A stretch of DNA of 49,035 nucleotides from Chamaesiphon sp041738715 (GCA_041738715.1 JBGSPI010000159.1:1-49035), one strand, 5' to 3'. Shown: positions 17,395-26,291, counted from the stretch's first letter. Made by a program: numbers and translations. Notes: a model not told the origin generated them from the letters alone.

Positions 17395-17670
17395 TCAACT
17401 ATCAGAATCAAGCGTAAACTTAATTTGAATTTTTGGCCCAGATGTTGCAAGCCGAACGATCATTCCATCTTCAACTGTCATGGTTTTAATTGGTTCGCCA
17501 TTGAGATATGTGCCGTTGGGACTGATATTTACAATCTGCCAACCACTGTCTTCGCTCCATCTCAGTTCGGCATGGTGTCGAGAGACAACAGCACTGAATA
17601 GAACCACATTATTATCTGTAGCTCGCCCGATACAAATGACTTCTTCAGACACAAATGTCCAAGTCTGCAT
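17395..17670 (-). CDS. FHA-domain protein, 91 aa
   Basis: A single forkhead-associated domain, which binds phosphothreonine peptides. The core motifs are there: ICIGRATDNNVVL (GR loop), VSRHHAELRW (S-R-H), and ISPNGTYLNGEPI (N-G). Nothing else is attached. ATG 17670 (MQTWTFVSEEV) is preferred; a TTG at 17712 would add 14 residues. It is transcribed towards dnaN and lies about 250 bp from a second FHA gene on the same strand. Its partner kinase is not visible here. Confidence 0.85.
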   Translation of the reverse strand: MQTWTFVSEEVICIGRATDNNVVLFSAVVSRHHAELRWSEDSGWQIVNISPNGTYLNGEPIKTMTVEDGMIVRLATSGPKIQIKFTLDSDS

Positions 17671-17919
17671 CGGAATTGAATTAAGTAGATTTAGTACGAT
17701 CACAAATAGCAATAAATGTTAACTAGTCTAAATTTAATCAAGAAGATTCAGTTATATTGCCCACAACTATAGATATTAAACAACTAATTATGAGTGTAAT
17801 GAGTTAAATTATCATCAACTGTTGATAATGGGTGATGAACAAATCTTGACACTGTTAGAATTGGTCTAATCTTTGGCTCAGGAGATCCCAGACTAGACCA
17901 AGTATTGTCAGGACTAATT

Positions 17920-18678
17920 CTAATTAGATTGAAAGATAAACGTGACTAAATCTCCTTTGCCTAGACTAATTCGGTCTCCAGAACGTAATAAATGGCGATT
18001 ACCCTTTGCTAGTGCATTATGGTTGATATAAGTACCATTCGCACTGCCTAGATCCTCAATATAGTAGTTTTCTCCTTCCACTCGAATACTCGCATGAATC
18101 CGAGAAACCACTTCTGAGCAGGGAAACCCAGACACATCAATATCTGGAGGAGACTTATCATTAGGCTTTCCCAGATAGACTACTTGGAGATGAGGGGGAA
18201 TTTCTAATACTGTATTGGTTTGCAAATGTAGTAAATTATGGGCAGATGGCTGCAATTGCGTTTCGATCGGTGATAAGCTCACCACTGGTGTTGGGGATTC
18301 TGTTGTCGCAACTTCAGTAGCTGGCAGAACTGTGGCAGGTAAATCAGTCCGGGATGATTCGACCTCCTGTGTGGCAGCGGCAATACTTGGAGTAGATGCA
18401 GATTGACTGGGGGACAATACAGTTGGTGGTAGTCCGCTAACTGCACCTAGAGGTTCTACCAGCGGGTTAGGTGGTGTGGAGACTGGAGATTCGAGCGGAG
18501 AAGCTGAGTTTTCCCCGGGTTGTAAGATCTGACCGCACTGTCCGCAAAATGTAGCGTCAAGTTGAACCGATGCCCCACAGGCTGGGCAAGCTTTAGTTGC
18601 TGGCAATGCTGTATAACAAGCCTCGCAGTTGAGTGCGCCTTCGGGATTGATGTGGCTACAGTTTGGACAGACTATCAT
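17920..18678 (-). CDS. Double zinc-ribbon plus FHA-domain protein, 252 aa
   Basis: Two Cys4 zinc ribbons at the N-terminus (C4, C7, C18, C21 and C31, C34, C45, C48), then a Ser/Thr/Pro-rich, probably disordered linker (about 55-150). A C-terminal FHA domain (about 165-252) follows, with VSRIHASIRVEGENYYIEDL, SANGTYINHNAL and the closing DRISLGKGDLVTFIF. Such zinc-ribbon/FHA proteins are common in cyanobacteria and may serve as phosphothreonine-dependent adaptors. The linker has many threonines that could themselves be phosphorylated. ATG 18678 directly encodes the first zinc ribbon, which fixes the start. Confidence 0.88.
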   Translation of the reverse strand: MIVCPNCSHINPEGALNCEACYTALPATKACPACGASVQLDATFCGQCGQILQPGENSASPLESPVSTPPNPLVEPLGAVSGLPPTVLSPSQSASTPSIAAATQEVESSRTDLPATVLPATEVATTESPTPVVSLSPIETQLQPSAHNLLHLQTNTVLEIPPHLQVVYLGKPNDKSPPDIDVSGFPCSEVVSRIHASIRVEGENYYIEDLGSANGTYINHNALAKGNRHLLRSGDRISLGKGDLVTFIFQSN

Positions 18679-18787
18679 AAAAAGGTTGGATTTTTAGTGT
18701 GAGCGATTTAGTCTAGTGCTGGTAAAATTTCGATGGCTAGTCTGAGTTTACCTTAAATTTGACGCTCCTCATTCTCTATATTACCTA

Positions 18788-19381
18788 TTACCGTAAAAAT
18801 TGAGGTGCGGAAGGTAGATTAGATTTCAAAATTTTGACTTCTGCACTAGTCAAATCGCGCCATTCACCCAGAGATAAACCCTCACATGAGAGAGAACCGA
18901 TTGCCACTCTGACTAGTCGCAGGGTCGGAAAACCAACAGATGCAGTCATCCGCCGCACCTGACGATTTTTGCCCTCAGTTAGCGTTAGTTCCAGCCAAGC
19001 TGTAGGGATATTTTTTCGTTCGCGAATCGGTGGTTCTCTCGGTGGTAATGCTGGTTCTGTGAGTAGTAACTTTACCTGGGCAGGTTTAGTCCGGTAGGCT
19101 TGAATCTCGACTCCTGCGGCTAGCTGCACCAAAGCCGCCTCATCAGGACAACGCTCGACTTGCACCCAATAGGTGCGCGGATGACCGTATTTAGGGTCGC
19201 TTAGGCGATGTTGGAGTCGTCCATCATCAGTAAGTAAGATTAGTCCTTCGCTATCCCAATCTAATCGCCCGACTGGGTATACATCCATAATCGGAATAAA
19301 GTCTTTGAGGGTTTTGCGACCCTGATCATCAGTAAACTGACTCAGAACGCCGTAAGGTTTATAGAATAGGAGATAGCGCAC
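18788..19381 (-). CDS. rluE: Pseudouridine synthase, RluE/RsuA family, 197 aa
   Basis: An RNA pseudouridine synthase of the RsuA/RluB/RluE group. Catalytic aspartate D41 is in PVGRLDWDSEGLILLTDDG; the N-terminal FYKPYGVLSQF and the C-terminal EGKNRQVRRMTASVGFPTLR are group signatures. It lacks the N-terminal S4 domain seen in RsuA and RluB, which is the RluE arrangement; RluE modifies 23S rRNA in E. coli. The start (19381) is only 21 bp from the start of the divergent hpt gene, so the two promoters must overlap coding DNA or each other. Confidence 0.9.
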   Translation of the reverse strand: MRYLLFYKPYGVLSQFTDDQGRKTLKDFIPIMDVYPVGRLDWDSEGLILLTDDGRLQHRLSDPKYGHPRTYWVQVERCPDEAALVQLAAGVEIQAYRTKPAQVKLLLTEPALPPREPPIRERKNIPTAWLELTLTEGKNRQVRRMTASVGFPTLRLVRVAIGSLSCEGLSLGEWRDLTSAEVKILKSNLPSAPQFLR

Positions 19382-19402
19382 GTTATCAATTTAATATTCA
19401 AG

Positions 19403-20356
19403 ATGGACAACGCTTCTCAATTATCGTTGATGATGTCTCTATCGCAACTGTGGAAATTTTCTCGTCCTCACACCATTATTGGGACTAGTCTGAGTATTTT
19501 AGCAATCTATTGGATCGCCTTATCCAGCACTCATAGTTCGATTGCTGTCGCAGACGGCACACCGTTCGAGTGGACAAATCTTTGGCAATTATTGGGAGTT
19601 TGGATTGCTTGTCTGTGCGGGAATGTTTATATCGTTGGGTTGAACCAATTATATGATGTCGAGATCGATCGTGTAAATAAACCCGATTTACCTTTAGCTA
19701 GTGGTAAATTGTCGATGATTTCCGGTTGGTCGATTGTTGGCTTAACTGGATTTCTGGCGATCGCCATTGCGCTAATTTTAGGTCAGTGGTTATTTATCAC
19801 AGTAGCAACAAGTCTGGCGATTGGGACAGCTTATTCATTACCGCCAATTAGATTAAAACAGTTTCCATTACTCGCGGCTTTTTGTATTCTGACGGTTCGA
19901 GGTTGTATTGTCAATCTTGGACTTTTTGCCCATTTTAATCATATTTTGGGTGGGAATGAAAAGTTACCTCTAAGTATTTGGATCTTAACTGGATTTATTT
20001 TAGTCTTTACAATCGCGATCGCAATTTTTAAAGATGTTCCAGATCTTGAAGGAGATCGTCAGTATCAAATTCAGACTTTTACACTAATCCTGGGAAAATC
20101 AACCGTATTTAATCTCACTTGCTGGGCAATTGTCTTGGCTTATTTAGGGACAATCAGCGCAGGCATATTTCTATTGCCGATGGTTAATACTTGGTTCTTT
20201 GTGGGGATTCATATCATTTTATTAGCTGTATTATGGTGGCGCAGTCAAGATGTAGATTTAGAACAGAAAGTAGCGATCGCAGATTTCTATCAATTTATTT
20301 GGCAGCTATTTTTTCTAGAATATCTACTCTTCCCCTTAGCTTGTTCGATTACTTAA
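19403..20356 (+). CDS. hpt: Homogentisate phytyltransferase, 317 aa
   Basis: A membrane UbiA-type prenyltransferase that joins phytyl diphosphate to homogentisate, the committed step of tocopherol (vitamin E) synthesis. Motif 1 is NQLYDVEIDRVNKPDLPLAS (about 80-99) and motif 2 is KDVPDLEGD (about 210-218); both bind Mg-diphosphate. About eight hydrophobic spans are visible. KFSRPHTIIGTSLSI at the N-terminus is typical of the phytyl/solanesyl group. Starts at M10/M11 are possible alternatives. The adjacent downstream tocopherol cyclase gene strongly supports the assignment. Confidence 0.93.
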   Translation: MDNASQLSLMMSLSQLWKFSRPHTIIGTSLSILAIYWIALSSTHSSIAVADGTPFEWTNLWQLLGVWIACLCGNVYIVGLNQLYDVEIDRVNKPDLPLASGKLSMISGWSIVGLTGFLAIAIALILGQWLFITVATSLAIGTAYSLPPIRLKQFPLLAAFCILTVRGCIVNLGLFAHFNHILGGNEKLPLSIWILTGFILVFTIAIAIFKDVPDLEGDRQYQIQTFTLILGKSTVFNLTCWAIVLAYLGTISAGIFLLPMVNTWFFVGIHIILLAVLWWRSQDVDLEQKVAIADFYQFIWQLFFLEYLLFPLACSIT

Positions 20357-20370
20357 ATGGAGATTAACTC

Positions 20371-21393
20371 TTGCAAACACCCCATAGTGGTTATCATTGG
20401 AATGGCTCGGAACGAGGCTTTTTTGAAGGTTGGTATTTTCGGCTAACCTTGCCGAAAATTGGTGAATCGTTTGCCTTTATGTACTCGATTGAAGATCCCA
20501 GCGGTGACGATTCCCATAGTGGTGGAGCCGCGCAGATGCTTGGAATTGATGAGGAATATCGATGGTGTACTTTTCCAGATGTGCGGAAGTTTTGGGCGGA
20601 TAAAAATCAGTTGGGTGTAGGTCATTGGGGCGAGACAAATTTAGCAATTGAGCCGCAACTATTATCAATTGATGAATTTAACAATCATATTACTGAAGGC
20701 TATCAAGCTACTGCCACTTTACATCAAGGATCTTTACCCACACAAAACTGCCGTTGGTGCTATCAGACTATTCCCGTTTATGGCTGGGGACATGTTCATC
20801 AATTCCAACAATCTACTGCTGGATTATTATCTTTTTTCCCCATCTTTGAACCAGGATGGCAGATTTTGATGGCACATGGGCTGGCAACAGGTTGGATTGA
20901 ATGGCAAGGACAACGGTATGAATTTAATCAAACTCCAGCCTACAGTGAGAAAAATTGGGGTCGAGCTTTTCCAGAAAAGTGGTTTTGGGTTAATTGCAAT
21001 AGTTTTGATGGTTCTATCGGGTTAGCCGTAACCGCAGGTGGTGGTAAACGAAAAGTTCTGTGGATGACGGAAGAAGTCGGGATGATTGGCATCCATTATC
21101 GGGGTCAATTTTATGAATTTGTGCCGTGGAACTCGCAAATCGATTGGCAAATCAAACCTTGGGGTGAATGGCGAATACAGGCGAGAAACGAGAATTTTCA
21201 AGTCGAACTCATAGGTACAACTGATCTCAGCGGAACCATGGTACGCACGCCTACAGCACAGGGATTGAGCCTTTGTTGCCGAGATACACTTAAAGGGAGA
21301 TTAGAGCTAGACTTACGAACTCGTCAGGGGGAACAGATTGTGAGCGCGAATAGTTCCCTGGCTGGTTTAGAAGTTGGCGGTAGCTACCTATGA
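20371..21393 (+). CDS. Tocopherol cyclase, 340 aa
   Basis: A VTE1-type cyclase that closes the chromanol ring of tocopherols. GYHWNGSERGFFEGWYFRLT with SFAFMYSIEDPSGDD at the N-terminus and the YSEKNWGRAFPEKWFWVNCN motif are hallmarks of the family. There is no signal peptide. The start is TTG 20371, preceded by GGAG with 8 nt spacing; the ATG at 20357 is out of frame. It lies 14 bp after hpt, so the two form an operon. The intervening methyltransferase and the hydroxyphenylpyruvate dioxygenase genes are not in the window. Confidence 0.92.
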   Translation: MQTPHSGYHWNGSERGFFEGWYFRLTLPKIGESFAFMYSIEDPSGDDSHSGGAAQMLGIDEEYRWCTFPDVRKFWADKNQLGVGHWGETNLAIEPQLLSIDEFNNHITEGYQATATLHQGSLPTQNCRWCYQTIPVYGWGHVHQFQQSTAGLLSFFPIFEPGWQILMAHGLATGWIEWQGQRYEFNQTPAYSEKNWGRAFPEKWFWVNCNSFDGSIGLAVTAGGGKRKVLWMTEEVGMIGIHYRGQFYEFVPWNSQIDWQIKPWGEWRIQARNENFQVELIGTTDLSGTMVRTPTAQGLSLCCRDTLKGRLELDLRTRQGEQIVSANSSLAGLEVGGSYL

Positions 21394-21445
21394 AGATCTG
21401 GGTATATTAGCTTAGGTCTCGATATTATGGGAGTAGTCGCAATTA

Positions 21446-22174
21446 ATGCTAAAAGATTATATCAAACAGGCAGGTAGAAGTTTAGGTGTTGAAATTCGTG
21501 GATTTAATATTAGTATATCTGACTACGCTAGACTCAAACATTTCTTGGATTATTATCAGATCGATCTAGTGTTTGATGTTGGGGCTAATATCGGTCAATA
21601 TGCCACATCTTTAAGAGATCTAGGTTATCACAAAAGAATCGTATCATTTGAGCCATTATCCGCTGCTCACACTCAACTTCAAAAAATTAGTCATAAAGAC
21701 CCACTCTGGCAAATTGCCGATCGAACAGCAATTGGCGATCGCGATGATCAAATTACAATTAATATTGCCAGCAATAGTGTGAGTAGCTCCATTTTACCGA
21801 TGGTGGATCTCCACTTAAATGCGGCACCAGCTTCTGCCTATGTAGCCCAGGAAACTGTTAAACTTAGTAAAATAGATACTATTGCCCATCAATATCTACA
21901 GGGTGATCGGAATATTTTTCTCAAAGTTGATGTCCAAGGTTTTGAACAACAAGTACTAGCAGGCGCAGTCCAAACATTTCCCCAGATTCAAGGTATCCAG
22001 TTAGAAATGTCTATCGCTCCACTCTATGAAGGTGAATTAGTACTCCAAGATATGTTAGCATTAATGCAGAAATACAACTATAGTCTACACAGTGTGATCC
22101 CTGGATTTGCAGATACAGAAACAGGTAGATTATTACAGATCGATGGCATCTTTTTTAGAGATTTAGGTAATTGA
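21446..22174 (+). CDS. FkbM family methyltransferase, 242 aa
   Basis: An SAM-dependent methyltransferase of the FkbM family, whose members O-methylate polyketides, glycans and other small molecules. The SAM-binding motif I, LVFDVGANIGQYATSL, begins at about residue 42, with motif II at RIVSFEPLSAAH and the later IFLKVDVQGFEQQVL segment. Length is normal. There is no neighbouring glycosyltransferase or polyketide synthase gene, so the substrate cannot be guessed. The ATG start follows the tocopherol cyclase by 52 bp, and co-transcription is possible. Confidence 0.88.
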   Translation: MLKDYIKQAGRSLGVEIRGFNISISDYARLKHFLDYYQIDLVFDVGANIGQYATSLRDLGYHKRIVSFEPLSAAHTQLQKISHKDPLWQIADRTAIGDRDDQITINIASNSVSSSILPMVDLHLNAAPASAYVAQETVKLSKIDTIAHQYLQGDRNIFLKVDVQGFEQQVLAGAVQTFPQIQGIQLEMSIAPLYEGELVLQDMLALMQKYNYSLHSVIPGFADTETGRLLQIDGIFFRDLGN

Positions 22175-22262
22175 AAATTATAAATTTATCCCTCGATTCT
22201 TGACCTAATTTCAATGCAATGATCGGAATTACTCACAGGTTCTTCCGATCGATTTACCTAGT

Positions 22263-22363
22263 CGGATACAAAAAGCCCCAACTTACACAAGGTAAGTCAG
22301 GGACAAATAATCAGGGTGCATCTACCACTCCTATATCCGTAGCCTTCCTGCACAGATCCGGAT
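22263..22363 (+). promoter_or_regulatory. speA leader structured element, copy 1 (candidate RNA switch)
   Basis: This contains the 79-bp repeat unit (22266-22344). It can fold as a three-way junction: P1 CGGATA (22263-22268)/TATCCG (22334-22339); a hairpin CCC-ca-ACTTAC-acaag-GTAAGT-ca-GGG; and a hairpin built from AGGGTG and CACTCCT around CATCTAC. The 3' strand of P1 can instead pair with a downstream CGGAT (22359-22363), giving mutually exclusive folds. I match it to no riboswitch class I know. A plain DNA repeat is the alternative reading. Confidence 0.5.
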
Positions 22364-22407
22364 GAAAGTGAAAAATAATCCAATCTTCATCAAGCTCACT
22401 TGGCAGC

Positions 22408-22486
22408 ATACAAAAAGCCCCAACTTACACAAGGTAAGTCAGGGACAAATAATCAGGGTGCATCTACCACTCCTATATCCGCAGCC
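22408..22486 (+). repeat. speA leader repeat, copy 2 (79 bp, one mismatch)
   Basis: Identical to 22266-22344 except T to C at 22482, offset by 142 bp. The two internal hairpins are preserved, but the flanking P1 partner differs from copy 1. It ends about 120 bp before the speA start and is followed by another inverted repeat, ATACCCC (22490-22496)...GGGGTAT (22523-22529). Confidence 0.85.
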
Positions 22487-22608
22487 CTCATACCCCTGTC
22501 AGGACGAATTTGTCTAATTTTATGGGGTATTCTTAAGATTGAGAAAGTCAAGGAAATAATCGAGAACTCCTTGAATAATGCGTTAAACTTACAACGGGAA
22601 TCCGTCTA

Positions 22609-24657
22609 ATGGGGCGAATCAGACAGGTAGTAGGGAAGAAAAAGATGGAAGTAGGGTTAACAGATGCAAGCGTAGCTGCTGAATTGAATGAACTGCTCAA
22701 TAGTACTGTAGATCCAAAAGGTGAAGCCGTGGGTGTCAAACCGCATCATCAAGCTCGAATAAAAAAAGAAGCTTGGACGATCGAAGACAGCGAAAATGAA
22801 TATCGGATTCAAGGGTGGGGCGAACCATATTTTTCGATCAATGCTGCTGGACATGTGACTGTATCACCACAAGGAGATCGCGGTGGCTCTCTTGACCTCT
22901 ACGATCTCGTCACAGCGCTAAAACAGCGTAATCTCTCCCTACCACTGCTAATTCGATTTTCAGACATCCTAGAGCACCGGATCGAGCGGCTGAATGCTTG
23001 TTTTGCGAAAGCGATCGCCCGTTACAATTATGATGGTGTGTATAAGGGTGTATTCCCTGTCAAGTGTAATCAACAGAAACACTTAGTTGAAGATCTGGTC
23101 AAATTTGGTAGACCCTATCAGTTTGGTTTGGAAGCGGGTTCCAAGCCAGAATTAATGATTGCGATCGCGATGTTAAACAATCCAGGCTCGTTGTTAATTT
23201 GCAACGGCTACAAGGATCGTGAATATATTGAAACAGCCATCCTCGCTCAAAAACTAGATCATACACCAATTGTCGTCCTCGAACAGATCGAAGAAGTCGA
23301 AATCGCGATCGCGGCGGCTCAGTCCCTGGGGATTAAACCCAATCTCGGGGTTAGAGCTAAACTCAATGCCAAAGGGATTGGTCGGTGGGGTGTGTCTAGC
23401 GGAGATCGTGCTAAGTTTGGGCTGACGATTCCCGAAATTATTATGGTGGTAAATCGGCTCAAGGAAGTCGATATGCTCGACTCACTCCAACTGCTCCACT
23501 TTCACATCGGCTCGCAAATTTCCTCGATCTCCGTGATCAAAGATGCCATTGGTGAAGCAAGTAAAATCTACGTCGAACTCGCCCAATTAGGCGCAAAGAT
23601 GAAGTATCTTGATGTGGGTGGTGGTTTGGGCATCGATTATGATGGTTCTCAGACAAATTTCCACGCCTCGAAAAACTACGATCTCCAAAATTACGCCAAT
23701 GATATCGTCGCGGAAGTCCGAGAAACCTGCGCCGAGAAAAACATCCCGGTGCCAACTTTAATTAGTGAGAGTGGACGGGCAATTGCCTCCCATCAATCCG
23801 CCCTAATTTTTGATGTTCTCAGCACCTGTGAAGTCCGCACAGACTTACCTCAGCCCACCACAGATCCTGAACATCAAATCATTCGGAATTTGTGGGAAAC
23901 CTATGAAAGTATTACTCCTGAAAATTTTCGAGAAGCTTTCTACGATGCCAATCAATTTAAGGAAGAAGCACTGAGTCGGTTTAAACTTGGCTATTTAACA
24001 CTCACCGAACGTTCTCGCGCCGAACAACTCTACTGGGCTTGCTGTCAAAAAATCCTCGACATCGCCAAGCAAGAGGAATACATGCCCGAAGACTTGGAAG
24101 AACTCGAACAGATCATGGCTTCGATCTACTATATTAATCTGTCAGTATTTCAGTCAGCACCAGATAGTTGGGCGATCGATCAATTATTTCCAATTATGCC
24201 GATTCATCGGCTAGATGAAGAACCAACCCGTCGCGGTATTCTTGCTGATCTCACCTGCGATAGTGATGGCAAGATCGATCAATTCATCGATCTCAAAGAT
24301 GTCAAACATGTTCTTGAATTGCATCCGATGGAAGCCGATAAACCTTATTATTTAGGGTTATTTCTTGGTGGTGCTTATCAAGAGACAATGGGAAACCTTC
24401 ACAATCTATTTGGCGATACGAATGCTGTCCACATTAAACTTACTCCTAAAGGATACAAAATCGAACACGTAGTTAAGGGCGACACGATGAAAGAGGTGTT
24501 AGGCTATGTGCAGTATGATATCGAGGATCTGATTGAAAGTATTCGACAAAAAGCCGAACAAGCACTGCTAGATAAACGGATCACGATCGAAGAATCTCAA
24601 CGCCTATTACAGAACTACGAGCGCAGTCTCGAACAGTATACTTATCTGTCTCCATAG
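22609..24657 (+). CDS. speA: Biosynthetic arginine decarboxylase, 682 aa
   Basis: A PLP-dependent decarboxylase making agmatine from arginine, the first step of putrescine/polyamine synthesis. The PLP lysine is K152 in GVFPVKCNQQKHLVED; LLHFHIGSQIS and YLDVGGGLGIDYDGS are fold III signatures, and ISESGRAIASHQS is near the active site. Length matches bacterial SpeA. The start may be ATG 22609 or ATG 22645; the latter has AGGGAAG about 9 nt upstream and yields MEVGLTDASVAAELN. The long leader with tandem repeats suggests post-transcriptional control. The ureohydrolase at 7.7 kb could act on its product. Confidence 0.96.
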   Translation: MGRIRQVVGKKKMEVGLTDASVAAELNELLNSTVDPKGEAVGVKPHHQARIKKEAWTIEDSENEYRIQGWGEPYFSINAAGHVTVSPQGDRGGSLDLYDLVTALKQRNLSLPLLIRFSDILEHRIERLNACFAKAIARYNYDGVYKGVFPVKCNQQKHLVEDLVKFGRPYQFGLEAGSKPELMIAIAMLNNPGSLLICNGYKDREYIETAILAQKLDHTPIVVLEQIEEVEIAIAAAQSLGIKPNLGVRAKLNAKGIGRWGVSSGDRAKFGLTIPEIIMVVNRLKEVDMLDSLQLLHFHIGSQISSISVIKDAIGEASKIYVELAQLGAKMKYLDVGGGLGIDYDGSQTNFHASKNYDLQNYANDIVAEVRETCAEKNIPVPTLISESGRAIASHQSALIFDVLSTCEVRTDLPQPTTDPEHQIIRNLWETYESITPENFREAFYDANQFKEEALSRFKLGYLTLTERSRAEQLYWACCQKILDIAKQEEYMPEDLEELEQIMASIYYINLSVFQSAPDSWAIDQLFPIMPIHRLDEEPTRRGILADLTCDSDGKIDQFIDLKDVKHVLELHPMEADKPYYLGLFLGGAYQETMGNLHNLFGDTNAVHIKLTPKGYKIEHVVKGDTMKEVLGYVQYDIEDLIESIRQKAEQALLDKRITIEESQRLLQNYERSLEQYTYLSP

Positions 24658-24811
24658 GGGATGGGGACTGGGGGACGAGGGGACTGGGGGACTGGAATTA
24701 GCGAACGATCTGTTACCTAAAGGCTAAAGTCTAAAGTCTAAAGTCTAAAGTTTAAAGTCTAAAGCCTACCCCGTACCTCTTACCCCTTACCCTCTATCCT
24801 CTACCCTCTAA
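24657..24811. repeat. Cluster of three simple repeats downstream of speA
   Basis: Three runs follow one another: a GGGGACTGGGGGAC run (24657-24695), about six TAAAGTC-type heptamers (24723-24765), and CTTACCC/TACCCTC-type heptamers (24777-24811) ending 5 bp before the next ATG. The heptamers match the style of the short tandemly repeated repetitive (STRR) sequences known from cyanobacteria. Confidence 0.8.
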
Positions 24812-24815
24812 CCTT

Positions 24816-26153
24816 ATGTTCGATCCCCTCTTCGCCCGTGCAGGTATTCTCTGGTCGGAAATTATTAGTTTTATCCAAACGGCTGAAGGGAGTACGGCGA
24901 CAGCCCTGGAGACCTTTACCGCACAGCAATTAATCCGGCATCCCCAATTAGATGCTGGGCAGCGTAAATTATTAACGTATCGGTTTGCGATCGAGGGTGA
25001 AATTGATGCCCAAACGCCCTTAGAATTATTTCTCGCCCAGCGAACTGATTTAACACCCCAGGATCGTCAGCTAATCATCAGTTGGCGGCGGAGTTTCGTG
25101 GGGTTATTTGGAGTTGTCCAAATCTTTCCCAATGGCTTGGAAGTGATGAATTGGCTCACAGCCAAACATTACCGGATTCAGTTTGCCGATATCGAAGCTC
25201 AAACGGCAATGACCAGATTGAAAGTTGGGGATGTGATTATTACCCAGATTAACCCAATTGAAGGCATCGATTGGGCGATGTTGAGTCCGTGGATTGCCTT
25301 GGGTCGATTGGGTAGACCAAAATTAGCCGTAGCTGTGGGTACATTTCGCCAAAATTATCCCCATTATCTGTATAGTGATGCGCCGGAAACACTGGCCGCA
25401 GCTTGGGAATCAGTCGCTGTATATCACGATCGATTTGTCGAATTTTTTGGTAGCGATGAAATCACCCTGACAGGTAAAGAATTGCAATCGCGGATTGGTG
25501 AATTTCAAACTTGGCTGGTGGATAAACAGTTAGAGACTGCGGGAATCGATCGATCGAAATCTCTTGCCGAGCTAGCCACGGATGCAGGCGTAGAGGCGGA
25601 TGATTTGCAGGCTTTGACTACCACCCTTGGATTGACTGACGCAAGCACCCCCCAGACGGAAACAGCCGCCCTGGGCAAGATGATTCCACCCAATGTCGAG
25701 TTACCAGCACAACTCAGACATTCAGCCGCTGTCACCGCACTCAGTCATCCTTACTGGGGGCAAATGTTTTTAGCAAATTATGCAGAAATTCAGCAATTAT
25801 TAGCAGACACGACAACTCAACAACTGACAACAGTTCAAATTTCCAGTCTCCAGAAGGCTCTAGCTGACGCACAGATGAATGCCTTTGTCTGGCGAAGACT
25901 GGCGGCGGAATTTCCCCAACAACTGGAAACGGCAATCGGGCAAATACCAGAACAAGCTGGTTTTAATTTGTCAACCGATCTTGACTTAATCTTGACTAAA
26001 TTTAATAAATATTTAGAACCAGATTTACCCGATCTCGCTAGCGTTCCCATTCATTTACACGAGCTATTTCAGTCAGCAGTCTTGGAAGTTAGTAAGGAAA
26101 AATCCAAGTCTAAGTCCCAACCGAAGAAGACTGGGTTCGGAGCTAAAAGTTAA
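24816..26153 (+). CDS. Hypothetical protein, 445 aa, probably cytoplasmic
   Basis: I do not recognise this protein. It has no signal peptide or membrane segment and no known motif. It is largely helical by composition and ends in a lysine/serine-rich tail (SKEKSKSKSQPKK). A short central segment, VGDVIITQINPIEG followed by WAMLSPWIALGRLGRPKLAVAVGTF, looks like a compact beta domain. The residues SKSLAELATDAGVEADDLQALTTTLGL could be a small helical DNA- or RNA-binding-like unit, but that is weak. The ATG has no purine-rich ribosome-binding site; CT-rich heptads abut it. Confidence 0.7.
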   Translation: MFDPLFARAGILWSEIISFIQTAEGSTATALETFTAQQLIRHPQLDAGQRKLLTYRFAIEGEIDAQTPLELFLAQRTDLTPQDRQLIISWRRSFVGLFGVVQIFPNGLEVMNWLTAKHYRIQFADIEAQTAMTRLKVGDVIITQINPIEGIDWAMLSPWIALGRLGRPKLAVAVGTFRQNYPHYLYSDAPETLAAAWESVAVYHDRFVEFFGSDEITLTGKELQSRIGEFQTWLVDKQLETAGIDRSKSLAELATDAGVEADDLQALTTTLGLTDASTPQTETAALGKMIPPNVELPAQLRHSAAVTALSHPYWGQMFLANYAEIQQLLADTTTQQLTTVQISSLQKALADAQMNAFVWRRLAAEFPQQLETAIGQIPEQAGFNLSTDLDLILTKFNKYLEPDLPDLASVPIHLHELFQSAVLEVSKEKSKSKSQPKKTGFGAKS

Positions 26154-26291
26154 GAATTAATTAACCAATTAGTTTCCGATTGAACCGATCCATTAGAATG
26201 GGGATAGCCGACCTCTGAGGGAGTTTAAATACTCAATTAAACTCGATAAAATATATAAACCATCTACTTAAACATTAGAACTGGAGCAGCT

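Noticed and set aside
22261..22490. Two-unit repeat as a CRISPR array
   Set aside because: The repeat is 79 bp, only two copies exist, and the 63-bp separation and absence of cas genes do not fit.
22400..22609. 69-codon plus-strand frame across the second speA leader repeat
   Set aside because: It reads through the repeat and hairpins and ends at the speA start; no family resemblance. A short leader peptide cannot be excluded but is not supported.
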